The notes beneath the pieces were generated by a model. That model had not been told where the DNA came from, did no database searches, and worked only from the letters and a program-made list of their open reading frames with translations. Shown here in pieces: positions 1-8,382 of a DNA stretch of 15,839 nt; the stretch's first letter is position 1, and the number at the start of each line of letters is the position of its first letter. Both the position numbers and the translations under genes were made by a program. The DNA lies in contig JAJKFJ010021534.1 of NCBI GenBank assembly GCA_027382625.1, positions 1 to 15,839 of the forward strand, in the 5' to 3' direction. The DNA comes from Tetmemena sp. SeJ-2015. Taxonomy: Eukaryota > Ciliophora > Spirotrichea > Sporadotrichida > Oxytrichidae.

Positions 1-3000
1 TTTCAAGACTCGGAAAAGAGGTATTTTTATTTACTTGCCATCCAAAAGGCACTAGGAGAGAAGATGGGAACAATCATTCTAGCATTTGCAATGACTATTG
101 CAGGTCTTACCTTTGCCTTTACCAAGGGTTGGAGTTTCTCCCTAGTTTTATTAGGATCTTTCCCTTTTATTACTATTTGCACTGCTGCAGTAACCAAGGT
201 CATGCAAAGTGGCTTCTAAGAAAACATGAAAGCCTACGGATAAAGTGCTGGATACGCTGACCAAGCTCTCAATGCTATCAGAGTAGTGGTAGCCTATGGA
301 CAAGAGCAAAGGGAGTCTAAAAACTATTCAAAGTATCTCGACAGAGCAAGAAAAGCTGGAGTTAAAACTCACTGCAAGGGGTCCTTCACAATCGCTTGCT
401 TTATGTCATCTATCTTTGCAACCTACGCATATTCTTTCTACATGGGAAGCGTTTGGATTTACAATAAGATTCAAAATGATACCTATGGCTCACCCTACAC
501 TGCTGGTGATATTCTAAGTTGCTTCTTCGGTATCGTTTTTGGAATGTTCTCAATTGGTATGGCCACCCCTAATTCATTATTAAATAATTTGAAAGCTGTG
601 GCTGAAGGAAAGGTTGCTGGAAAGATGGCGTTCGATATAATAGATAGAAAGCCGTTGATAGACTAAGATGCAAAAGGCACTAATTCAATTGAAGATCTCA
701 AAGGAGACATTGAGTTCAAAAATGTAACCTTCTTCTACCCCTCCAGGCCTGACAACTAAATTCTCCAAAATTTTTCTGCTAAATTTGAACTTGGAAAAAC
801 TACCGCAATCGTTGGACCTTCAGGCTCTGGAAAAAGCACAATTGTTTAACTTATTGAGAGATTTTATGATCCTCTCGAAGGTTAAGTGCTTATTGATGGA
901 GTTGATCTTAAGATTCCATTATTTTCATATAATTAAAGACTGTAAACTTGAGGGACTTCAGACGTAAAGTAGGTTATGTAGGTCAAGAGCCCGTCTTGTT
1001 TAACTCTACAATCAAAGAAAATATAAAGTTGGGATGCCCCTCAGCTACTGACGAACAAATTGAGACTGCTCTTAAAAAATCCAATGCATGGGAATTTATT
1101 ATGAAGCACGAGCAAGGTATTAATCTTCATGTTGGAGCAGCTGGTGGTTAAATTTCAGGTGGCCAAAAGCAAAGAGTTGCTATAGCTCGTGCTTTCATTA
1201 AGAACCCCAAGATTCTTATCTTTGACGAGGCTACTTCCGCTCTTGACAAGAAAAACGAGAAAGAAGTGCAAGCTTCAATTTATTTTTTAGAGGGTATAAA
1301 GAAATTATATCATTTTTATTTTTTAATAAAAATATCTGGTTATCTTTATTCATTACAACTTCTTATAAAAATATAAATTTTTAAGACTAATTTTTAATAT
1401 ACAATTTTATAAGTAAGGATAAATAAAATGTATTTAAATTTAATCTTCTAAATAACAAATTTAATTTTATGATTTTGGCTGGAAAATATTTGGAATGAAC
1501 TAAAATATTGAAACTCAAGAAATAAATAAATGACATAAATATTATAAGAGAGTGAGGAGCCGTGAAGTTATTAAAAACCTATATCGGGATACAGGCTATT
1601 AAATGATAGCGATTTATTAATTAACTAAATAGTTAAGTTTATTCCCTTTATCATATAAAAAATCTATTTTATGTTCAGCACCCTTTTTTATAATTGATGC
1701 TATTAGATAGGAGCTTGGATAAGTTACTACAGTGGTTATCGCTCATAGACTTTCAACAATTAAAAACGCTGACACTATCCTCGTTATGAAGAAGGGAAAG
1801 ATAGTTGAGAAAGATTTTTATTTTAAGGTAACCACAACTCACTTTTGAGAGAATTCCCCGACGGAATCTATGCCAAACTAGATCATATTTTTATAGTCAG
1901 GCAGCAAGAAGCTGTAGATGATAATGTACATGAAGACGGAGAATAAAATAAAACAGGCTCACAAATAAACGCAAGTCTTAACGGTGAAAATAAAATTTCT
2001 TATTCTAATCAAAAATACTCCACAGGAGCCCAACGAAAAGATAACACAGATTTTATTGACTAGGTAGTAGAGGTTCATCCCTAGGAACAGCTTCCATCAA
2101 TCACTCAGAAACAGCCTTCAGTTAAGAACGATAAGGTCAGATAAAGTGGAAAAGGAGGCGCAAGGCCCACAGAGAAAGAGATGGATGAAGCAGCACTTGC
2201 AATTGAGAAGTAAATGAAGGAAGCATATTATGTTTTATAAACTACTGATGAATTTGATGCCAAAGAAGATGAGTAGTTTGCTGCACATCAAAAGCTTCTT
2301 TAGAAGGAAGGCTTCCTTAAAAGACTTTAGCCTTATAATAAACCAGTCATCAACGTAGTACTAGGTTTCGTGTTCTCATGTATTCAAGGGTGCATTTTCC
2401 CAGTTTTCGGTATTTTCATTACAAAAATATATTTTAATCCTGTTCGCTTTGATGAACACAGACATCGACAAACTAAGAAAAGACTCTGATCTATGGGCTC
2501 TCGCTATGTTTATATGCTCAGTAGTCTCTCTATGCTCAACTTAATAAGCATAAAATTTAACATAATATAAATGTACTAAATACCTTACTTAATTTCAGAT
2601 TGTTTAAACTTTCTCCCAGAAGTTTGCGTTTGGAGTAGTAGGTGAAAACATAACTTTGAATATAAGGCGGTCTCTTTACTTTTCATTCTTGAAAAAGAAC
2701 ATGGGTTGGTTTGATTCTAGAGATAATGCTCCAGGTGTATTAACTACAGTTCTAGCAAGTGATGTGCAGACTCTGAATGGTGCAAGCACAGAAGGCTTGG
2801 CCGTTATTTTAGAGTCAACTTTCGCTATCGTATGCGGTATTATTCTTGGATTCAGTTACTCATGGAAAGTCAGCTTAGTCGCACTCGGATGCGTACTTAT
2901 CTATGTTTTTTACCTTTCATGATGTTAGGAGGATCAATTATAATAAAATTCTATGATAGTTTTGTATTTTATATTTTAACGCTAAGTTCCAAGCAGGTAT

Positions 3001-4700
3001 GAGCTCTGTAGATGAAGATGCTTATAAAGATGCTAACTTGCTAGCTGGAGATTCTATTACCATCAAATTAAAATAAGCTAGAGAAATAATTTATATCTTT
3101 TTTATAAAGGTAAATGATCTTTAGTTTATTATTTTTATAAATTGGAGGTTAAAATTATTTTATTATTATGATAGATAGTTTAGAATAACAACTACAGAAC
3201 AGTGGCAAGTTTCGGATATGACGACTTACTAGTGGATGAGTATGATAGATACATCGATTTTCCAACAAAATCTGCCCTTGGAAAGGCTCACTGCATCGGA
3301 TTCTGGTTCGGATTCTCGCAATTCGTTTAGAATGCAGTGTTCGCTCTGCTTTATTTATTATTTTATTGGGCAGGCGCTAAGTTTGTTTAAATTATTATTG
3401 TTTACGACGACCCATCTATGTCAGGAGAGAACGTGTTTGAAGCTACATTTGCAATGATGTTCGGAGCATTTGCTGCTGGACAGGCAAACTAGTTTGGACC
3501 TGATATGGGTAAAGCAAGGAAAGCTGGTTTAAAGGTTTTCACTTTCATTGAAATCCCGACCAAAATCAACGCAGTCGATATTCCTGAAGAAGCCATCGAT
3601 ATTGACCCTAACACTTTTAAAGGAGAGATCGAGTTCAGAGATGTGTGGTTCAGATACCCAACCAGAAAGAACGAATGGGTCTTCAAGGGTCTAAACTTAA
3701 AAATACACTAGAATGAGTCAGTCGCAGTCGTTGGCGAGTCTGGCAGTGGCAAGAGTACTCTAGTCAACTTAGTGTTGAGATTCTACGACCCCGATCACGG
3801 TGTTGTCCTTATCGATGGAATAGATGTCAGGAAATATAACCTAAGGTAGTTTATTTATAATTTGCAAGTTGAGATAAAGAATGGGATTGGTCATGTAAGA
3901 GCCAACTCTATTCAACTACACTGTCAGAGAAAACATCCTTTATGGAAAGAGCTCTATATTTAATTTAAGGAAAAGACAATGCTTCTGAATCAGAAGTGAG
4001 AGATGCTGCTAAAGTTGCTAATGCTTTGGAGTTCATTGAATCTCAGGAGTTATTCATGGCCTATGAGGATAGTGCTTCAGTTTTACACCAAGCTTATCAG
4101 TAACAGAAAGATAAAATTATTGATAGAATTGGACTGCAAAAGTTCGATGAAAACCTCAAAACTCTTTCAACTCTCGTCAAAAAAGAGGAGAATTATTCAA
4201 CCATAATTTAAGATTTTATTAATGATTGAGTTATATTGAATGAAGGTAAATTCCAGGGCTAAACAGGAGATATGGATGATAGAGATGAAAGCAAAAGTGA
4301 CATGCAACTCCATTAAGGCTTTGATATTCAGTGCGGAGTCAAGGGTAGCAAACTCTCAGGTGGATAGAAGCAAAGAATCGCCATTGCCAGAGCAGTTGTC
4401 AGGAAGCCCAACATTCTGATATTAGATGAAGCAACAAGTGCCTTGGATGAAGAGTCACAAAGAAAAGTGCAACTCGCCCTTGACAATATTATGACAAACA
4501 GGACTTCAATTGTGATCGCTCACAGACTCACCACAGTTGAGAAGTGCTCTAGGATTGCTGTCATTGAGAATGGAAAGGTTGCTGAAGAGGGCAAGTTCAA
4601 TGAGCTTAAGAACCAAGAAGGAGGTTTCTTCGCAAACTTAGCAGCAGGAATGAAGAAAGCTGAGGAAAAACAAAGGAGAAATACCCAGCCCAAGCATTGA
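1..4700 (+). CDS. ABC transporter, ABCB/P-glycoprotein type (5' partial, split by 12 IESs)
   Basis: ATP-driven membrane exporter with the order TMD1-NBD1-TMD2-NBD2 in one chain. Visible: the end of TMD1 (from about 36, reading [11 protein letters not shown]), NBD1 with Walker [10 protein letters not shown] (about 817-843), signature ISGGQKQR (about 1153-1176), Walker [13 protein letters not shown] (about 1213-1248) and H-loop IAHRL (about 1738-1752). A charged linker follows (about 1900-2330), then TMD2, then NBD2 with Walker [10 protein letters not shown] (3733-3759), Q-loop VMQEP, signature LSGGQKQR (4353-4376), Walker [13 protein letters not shown] and a second IAHRL. Stop TGA 4698-4700. 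After removal of the 12 IESs listed below, one frame of about 1,308 codons remains from base 1. The first 150-200 residues of the family are missing to the left; bases 1-35 fit the family poorly and may be IES. NBD2 carries an extra stretch of about 100 residues between Q-loop and signature. Substrate unknown. Confidence 0.95.
910..935. other. IES, 26 bp, pointer AAGA
   Basis: AAGA at 910-913 is repeated at 936-939. Excision joins GVDLK to [14 protein letters not shown] and shifts the frame as NBD1 requires. There is no GT...AG pair. Confidence 0.92.
1277..1691. other. IES, 415 bp, pointer AATT
   Basis: AATT at 1277-1280 recurs at 1692-1695. The insert falls between the D-loop region (EKEVQAS) and [20 protein letters not shown] of NBD1, which rejoin exactly. 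It is strongly AT-rich except for about 1545-1610, which is richer in G and C; I find no recognisable gene or RNA there. Confidence 0.93.
1811..1824. other. IES, 14 bp, pointer AAG
   Basis: AAG at 1811-1813 recurs at 1825-1827. Removal gives [20 protein letters not shown], a standard end of an ABCB NBD. The 14-bp length forces a frame change, so the insert cannot be translated through. Confidence 0.9.
1879..1893. other. IES, 15 bp, pointer TAG
   Basis: TAG at 1879-1881 recurs at 1894-1896. Removal turns a five-residue hydrophobic insertion into the family consensus YAKLVRQQEA. It is in frame, so the support is homology and the repeat only. Confidence 0.75.
2426..2435. other. IES, 10 bp, pointer AAT
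   Basis: AAT at 2426-2428 recurs at 2436-2438. Removal restores the frame in the first helix of TMD2: [18 protein letters not shown]. Confidence 0.88.
2539..2586. other. IES, 48 bp, pointer ACTTAAT
   Basis: A perfect 7-bp repeat lies at 2539-2545 and 2587-2593. The insert is almost pure A/T and encodes a run of Gln/Asn-rich residues foreign to TMD2. Excision keeps the frame and gives [20 protein letters not shown]. Confidence 0.88.
2894..2910. other. IES, 17 bp, pointer TAC
   Basis: TAC at 2894-2896 recurs at 2911-2913. Excision gives [15 protein letters not shown], the usual ABCB pattern, and removes a frameshift that otherwise ends in TGA at 2920. Shorter slips in the T-run also repair the frame but fit the family less well. 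Confidence 0.85.
2938..2975. other. IES, 38 bp, pointer TTA
   Basis: TTA at 2938-2940 recurs at 2976-2978. Removal joins LGGSI to [14 protein letters not shown] in frame, matching the family; unspliced, the frame hits TGA at about 3000. Confidence 0.88.
3058..3185. other. IES, 128 bp, pointer TA
   Basis: The AT-rich insert lies between LLAGDSI and [11 protein letters not shown]. The shortest repeat giving the right phase is TA at 3058-3059 and 3186-3187. The insert itself is clear; the exact boundary is less sure because the pointer is only 2 bp. Confidence 0.8.
3848..3866. other. IES, 19 bp, pointer AGTT
   Basis: AGTT at 3848-3851 recurs at 3867-3870. Excision gives YNLRQLRQRMGLVMQEPTLF, restoring the path into the Q-loop of NBD2. 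Confidence 0.92.
3944..3968. other. IES, 25 bp, pointer GGAAA
   Basis: GGAAA at 3944-3948 recurs at 3969-3973. Removal gives [20 protein letters not shown], the typical NBD helical region, and repairs the frame. Confidence 0.93.
4221..4238. other. IES, 18 bp, pointer AATGA, carrying an in-frame stop
   Basis: AATGA at 4221-4225 recurs at 4239-4243. The insert carries TGA (4227-4229) in the gene's frame; excision removes it and gives IIQDFINEGKFQGQTGDMDD without changing phase. Confidence 0.92.
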
Positions 4701-4756
4701 TTAAAATCTTATTAAACTCAAATAATAAATAACTAGAGAGCAATTCTAAGATAAGC
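4701..4756. other. Convergent intergenic spacer of 56 bp
   Basis: AT-rich spacer between the TGA stops of the ABC gene (+) and the coiled-coil gene (-). It must hold both 3' ends. No terminator hairpin, telomere repeat or other motif is recognisable. Confidence 0.6.
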
Positions 4757-7700
4757 TCAATATTTTTCTATAATTAATTTAGCATCTATCTTTTAACTTT
4801 ATTTTACTAAAGAGTCTTAATACTTGCCAGTTGATTGAGTAATCTCAGTAGCCCTGGAGTACTATTTTGAAGAAAGTTCGGCTGAGTCGTTCATAATATT
4901 GGAGTTGCTCTTGTTGAAATTACTTAAATCAATTGGAGAGATCCTATTGTCGATAATTTAAGGATCCTCTAAACATTTGTTAATATCATTAAATTATAAT
5001 TTTTTATTAAGTAATTTAAATTTTCTAATTTTAAATAGGATTGCTATATAATTTAAAAAGATGAGAAAAAACTATAGAGGTAAAATTAGCTTTTAGCTTC
5101 TTAATGAGTTATTTTATTTTAGTTTCATCATATCTAATTCTATTTCAATATGATTTGAGTTTGTAAAAATATATTTTAAAGTGTCACACCAAAGTAGGAA
5201 TTAAAATTATAAAGAAGATTGGTTAATGTGCTTTTATAGATTTAATTTAATGAAATAATTTATGTATACTATCTCGATATGCAATGGCTTTTGTAAGATC
5301 TATTTTGCCAACACTCTTTTTTCTTCTATCTCTAAAATCTTAGACATCCTCAGATAACCCTTCCTGCATCATTAGCTGCATTTCTTTGTTCCTTCGATTT
5401 TCATCCTCTCTCGATATTGTTGCTTAGTAGCTTTAGGCAAGCAATAACCTCTAATTATTTTCCTTTTGAAGCTAATAATGATCTTCCTTGCCTTAGAAAT
5501 TTGAGTTTTTAATTCCATGGTAGATATTGCCTATGTTTTCCAGCTCAGTATCAGTAACTGATGTCATCTAATATTCATCCTTTAATTCTCGCCCACCTTA
5601 AGATTATCAAACTACATACAAATATTGATTATCTTATGCCAAAGTTTTATCCAGATCTCTTTCGAGAATGATGCTTTTGGTTTTAGTCTATGTGAACTGA
5701 ATTCTTAGCACTGAAAGACCCACTTGAACTTTCAATTATTCTCTGAGTAGACATCATCACTATAATTTTATAAACTTAAAATAATCTTACTCTATTGTGC
5801 GTGTGATAGCGATTCTTGGGCCTCTTTTAGCATCTTAGTGAAATCATGATGCTTTTGGTATGCTTCCTCCTTATCTTTTAAAGTCACTCTTATCTTGTCC
5901 TCTATTTCTTAAAAAGACTTCTGAAGCTTATCTTCCTCTTGCTCAATTCTGTAGTTCGAGGAATTCATGTACGAAGATTAAGTAGCGTTCAAACTATTTT
6001 TGAGAGCATCATTGCCAGATTATTTTGAAAGTTCTCTTTCCTTTAACAGCAAATTCTATTAAGACCTTCTATATTCTTTCTCTATTTAGCTTGCATTTTC
6101 ATTTAGCCTGTCTAGTTCTTGCTGCTCAAGAATTATTTTACTATTCAAAGCCACTAACTCATCTTCAAACTGCTTGATTTAAACAAAATATTTACGAGCC
6201 CATTTAAAACTGATCCACCATTGCTCTTCTTTCCTCTTACAAACTAGCAAAATATTGGATTAATTTTGAAAAATTAAAATGACTTTTATTTTAGCAAATT
6301 CTTTTTCTGCCTTCTTCATTCTCTCTGTAATAACAAAAGAAGCTTGCTTTAGTTTTTTATATTTAGCTTTATGTTCGTTATATGTGGTAGTCATGGCTTT
6401 AAGTTGAGGAAGAATCATGTTATCAACTAAATTAGAATTTTCTTTAATGAGTTTCTCAAACTTCTTAATCTCCTTAACAATTTCCAAAAGCTGAATCTAT
6501 CTCTTTTCAAACAATGCATCTTTTTCTGCGCTTGATTGCTTCAGCTTCTGAACTAGAATATCTGGGTCTATCATTATTCCTAAGCTCTTGGATAAGCTAA
6601 CTATCATAGCTATGCACTTCTCCAAATCAAGCAAGATAGTTTAAAATAATTTCTTGCTCTATCTTCTACTAAATCTGATTCACTTTCTCATAGTACTTGC
6701 TTTTACAAATATAAATTAAACACTGAGATCTCATTTGCTAAAGGATGTCTACGAAAAAAGACTAGGCTTTGGCACTCTCAAATTCTTCGTCAAGATATCT
6801 AGCTGAATGCAAGTTTCCAGTACTGCTGTTTATATCTTTAATTTTAAGGAATATTTCAAACCCTCTGCCGAAACTCTTTTTCCCAGAATCGTAAATTTAA
6901 TCTAACTCTTCTCTTTGAGCAACAAACTCAGCTCTCTACATAAGCTTTCCATTTAAATCTTCCTAAGTCATCTAGATTTCTTCACTAATCTGTTGGAGAA
7001 ACTCTCTCAATATTATAACGTTGCTATCTACCTCTTACTTTTTACTAGATAGGGATTTCAGTTTTTGAGATTGCTGAGATAGTCTCTCCTCTAACTCATT
7101 TGTAATTCGATTTTCTTATGAATAAGAACTCTTACTCTACTTTAGTTAGGATTTTGCATCAGATAGTTTGTGAGATAACTTCTCTGCCTTTTAAATAAAT
7201 TTCAGAGAGTGACTATAAAACTAGGTCTTGGTTTTAAATCCCTCGTTTTAGCTCTGCCTATGCCAAATTGTAAGCCCTCTCCTCTTCTTTTCTCTTGATG
7301 TCAATCTTCGTTTGTTGCTCAACTATCTCCTTCTGCTTTTCCTTCTTTTTGATTCCCTCCATTTAAATCTAGCTGATTATATTGTCTCTCTCAAATTTCA
7401 AATGAGCTAATTTTAATGTCTTTGCATCGCAATCCTTCTGTATGGTTTTGAGTTTAGCTTGAAGGTCTGATATCAAAGACTACTTTTGCTTTAGATTGCT
7501 TTCAAAAGCATTTTTAATGTTTTGATTTCTCTTCTTGTAGATCTATTCCACATCAAATGAAATCTCATTGTCAAAAGATGTGTGAGAGGCATTCAAATTA
7601 GCTTCCTACTATAAATGCGCAGAAATAGTCTACTGATTCATATTCTGTTGCTTCCTTTAGAAATTGTCTTGAGTTCTTTGAATGTTTTGCATAGAAGAAA

Positions 7701-8189
7701 TATCGTCCAGAGGATTGTAGGAAATCGTAGACATCTTATATTTCTAGGAATTGTGATTATCAATCATCCCTGAGGGAAATTACTGAGAAGTGGAGGTTAT
7801 TTATCTGTAAAGCTCTTCGCTTTTCCTTCTTTGTTGGTTAAACTCGTTATCATTCTCTCTTTTGATGTGAGCACTCATTTGATAGTTGTAGTGCAGATTC
7901 AGATCCTCCCCCAAGTGATTAAATTGTAAATAGAATGATTAGTTTTCTAGCTCTTTAATGGAAATTTGAAAGTATTGTCGCTTTCTCTGCTAGAATTTTA
8001 GATCTCCTAAAAATAGTAATTTAAATTGAGGCTATTAGTGCTCATGAGTTTATTATCTAAGTCTTGAATTTCTCTTTTGAGTTGACTGACTCTTTCAGAC
8101 GCAAGATTTTAGCTTTGGATAGCTTTAGGATTCTTTTCAAAGTTTTGAGATTCATTGGTCCTCATGTTTCTGTACTAATTCATGTTCAT
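4757..8189 (-). CDS. Coiled-coil protein, about 999 aa, family not recognised (split by 9 IESs)
   Basis: Reads right to left from ATG at 8187-8189 (MNMNQYRNMRTNES) to TGA at 4757-4759. A second ATG follows two codons on, and the frame stays open upstream, so the start is not certain. Residues 1 to about 230 are polar and rich in Gln, Asn and Ser; from about 230 to 800 the chain is rich in Lys, Glu and Gln with heptad-like helices (for example QKEIVEQQTKIDIKRKEEER), as in a long coiled coil of a cytoskeletal or basal-body type protein, which is inference. The C-terminus is Ser/Asn-rich and ends LIIEKY. There is no signal peptide or membrane segment. The nine IESs listed below bring all pieces into one frame of 1,000 codons including the stop. 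Homology does not support this gene, so its model rests on frame, composition and pointer repeats. Confidence 0.8.
4984..5269. other. IES, 286 bp, pointer TATC
   Basis: TATC at 4984-4987 recurs at 5270-5273. On the minus strand excision joins LTKAIAYRD to INKCLEDPQIIDNRISPIDL in one frame. The insert is very AT-rich; unspliced, the frame stops at TGA near 5180. Confidence 0.8.
5602..5626. other. IES, 25 bp, pointer GATTATC
   Basis: A 7-bp repeat lies at 5602-5608 and 5627-5633. Excision (minus strand) joins GQNFGIRQS to QGGRELKDEYQMTSV and removes an in-frame TGA. Confidence 0.88.
5762..5780. other. IES, 19 bp, pointer ATAAT
   Basis: ATAAT at 5762-5766 recurs at 5781-5785. Excision joins SHAQQSKII to VMMSTQRIIESSSGS; unspliced, the frame ends at a TGA soon after. 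Confidence 0.85.
6177..6189. other. IES, 13 bp, pointer ATTTA
   Basis: ATTTA at 6177-6181 recurs at 6190-6194. It works with the 47-bp IES at 6245: together they change phase by 60 bp, giving FQMGSQIKQFEDELVAL. Confidence 0.87.
6245..6291. other. IES, 47 bp, pointer TAGCAAA
   Basis: A 7-bp repeat lies at 6245-6251 and 6292-6298. Excision replaces a hydrophobic Ile/Phe run with EKEFASLQEERRAMVDQFQM, continuing the coiled-coil composition on both sides. Confidence 0.9.
6640..6649. other. IES, 10 bp, pointer TTT
   Basis: TTT at 6640-6642 recurs at 6650-6652. Excision gives QKIEQETILLDLEKCIAM and avoids TGA. A 1-bp or 4-bp slip would also repair the frame; 10 bp is preferred because two other IESs here share the AAA-N7-AAA form. 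Confidence 0.65.
6705..6719. other. Probable IES, 15 bp, pointer ACA
   Basis: ACA at 6705-6707 recurs at 6720-6722. It is in frame, so it is suggested only by the A/T-only insert and by loss of a hydrophobic LIYIC patch, giving MRSQCKSKYYEKVNQ. Confidence 0.55.
7190..7199. other. IES, 10 bp, pointer TTT
   Basis: TTT at 7190-7192 recurs at 7200-7202. Excision joins LQSLSE to KAEKLSHKLSDAKSQ and avoids a TGA. A 4-bp slip of the TAAA tandem would also restore phase. Confidence 0.7.
8008..8021. other. IES, 14 bp, pointer TAAA
   Basis: TAAA at 8008-8011 recurs at 8022-8025. Excision on the minus strand joins KLMSTNSLNL to GDLKFQQRKRQYFQ with the needed phase change. Confidence 0.82.
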
Positions 8190-8382
8190 TTGAATTGATT
8201 TAGGCAATTATCTAAATTTGAAATTTAAATTTGATTTACTCTCATTCAATCATACATCACATCTAGATTATCAACAAATATGGATATATTTCACTTGAAA
8301 ATAATTCAATTAGTCCAAAATTTATGACTGAAACATATTATCTGAAAGCTAAAAATTTATTAAATTAATTTAAATTGTGGAT
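8190..8382. promoter_or_regulatory. Divergent intergenic region, 193 bp
   Basis: AT-rich gap between the starts of the coiled-coil gene (-) and the Asn/Ser-rich gene (+). By position it should hold both promoters. I see no defined motif; the many TTTAAATT-like words are ordinary for its composition. Confidence 0.4.

Noticed and set aside
3110..3196. GTAAAT...CTACAG (3110-3196) as a spliceosomal intron in the ABC gene
   Set aside because: Its acceptor would remove the conserved NYR of NYRTVASF and put the rest out of frame; bases 3061-3109 would also remain unexplained.
3489..3686. Minus-strand open frame inside TMD2/NBD2
   Set aside because: It is antisense to clearly conserved ABC transporter sequence, and TGA-only stop usage makes such shadow frames common.
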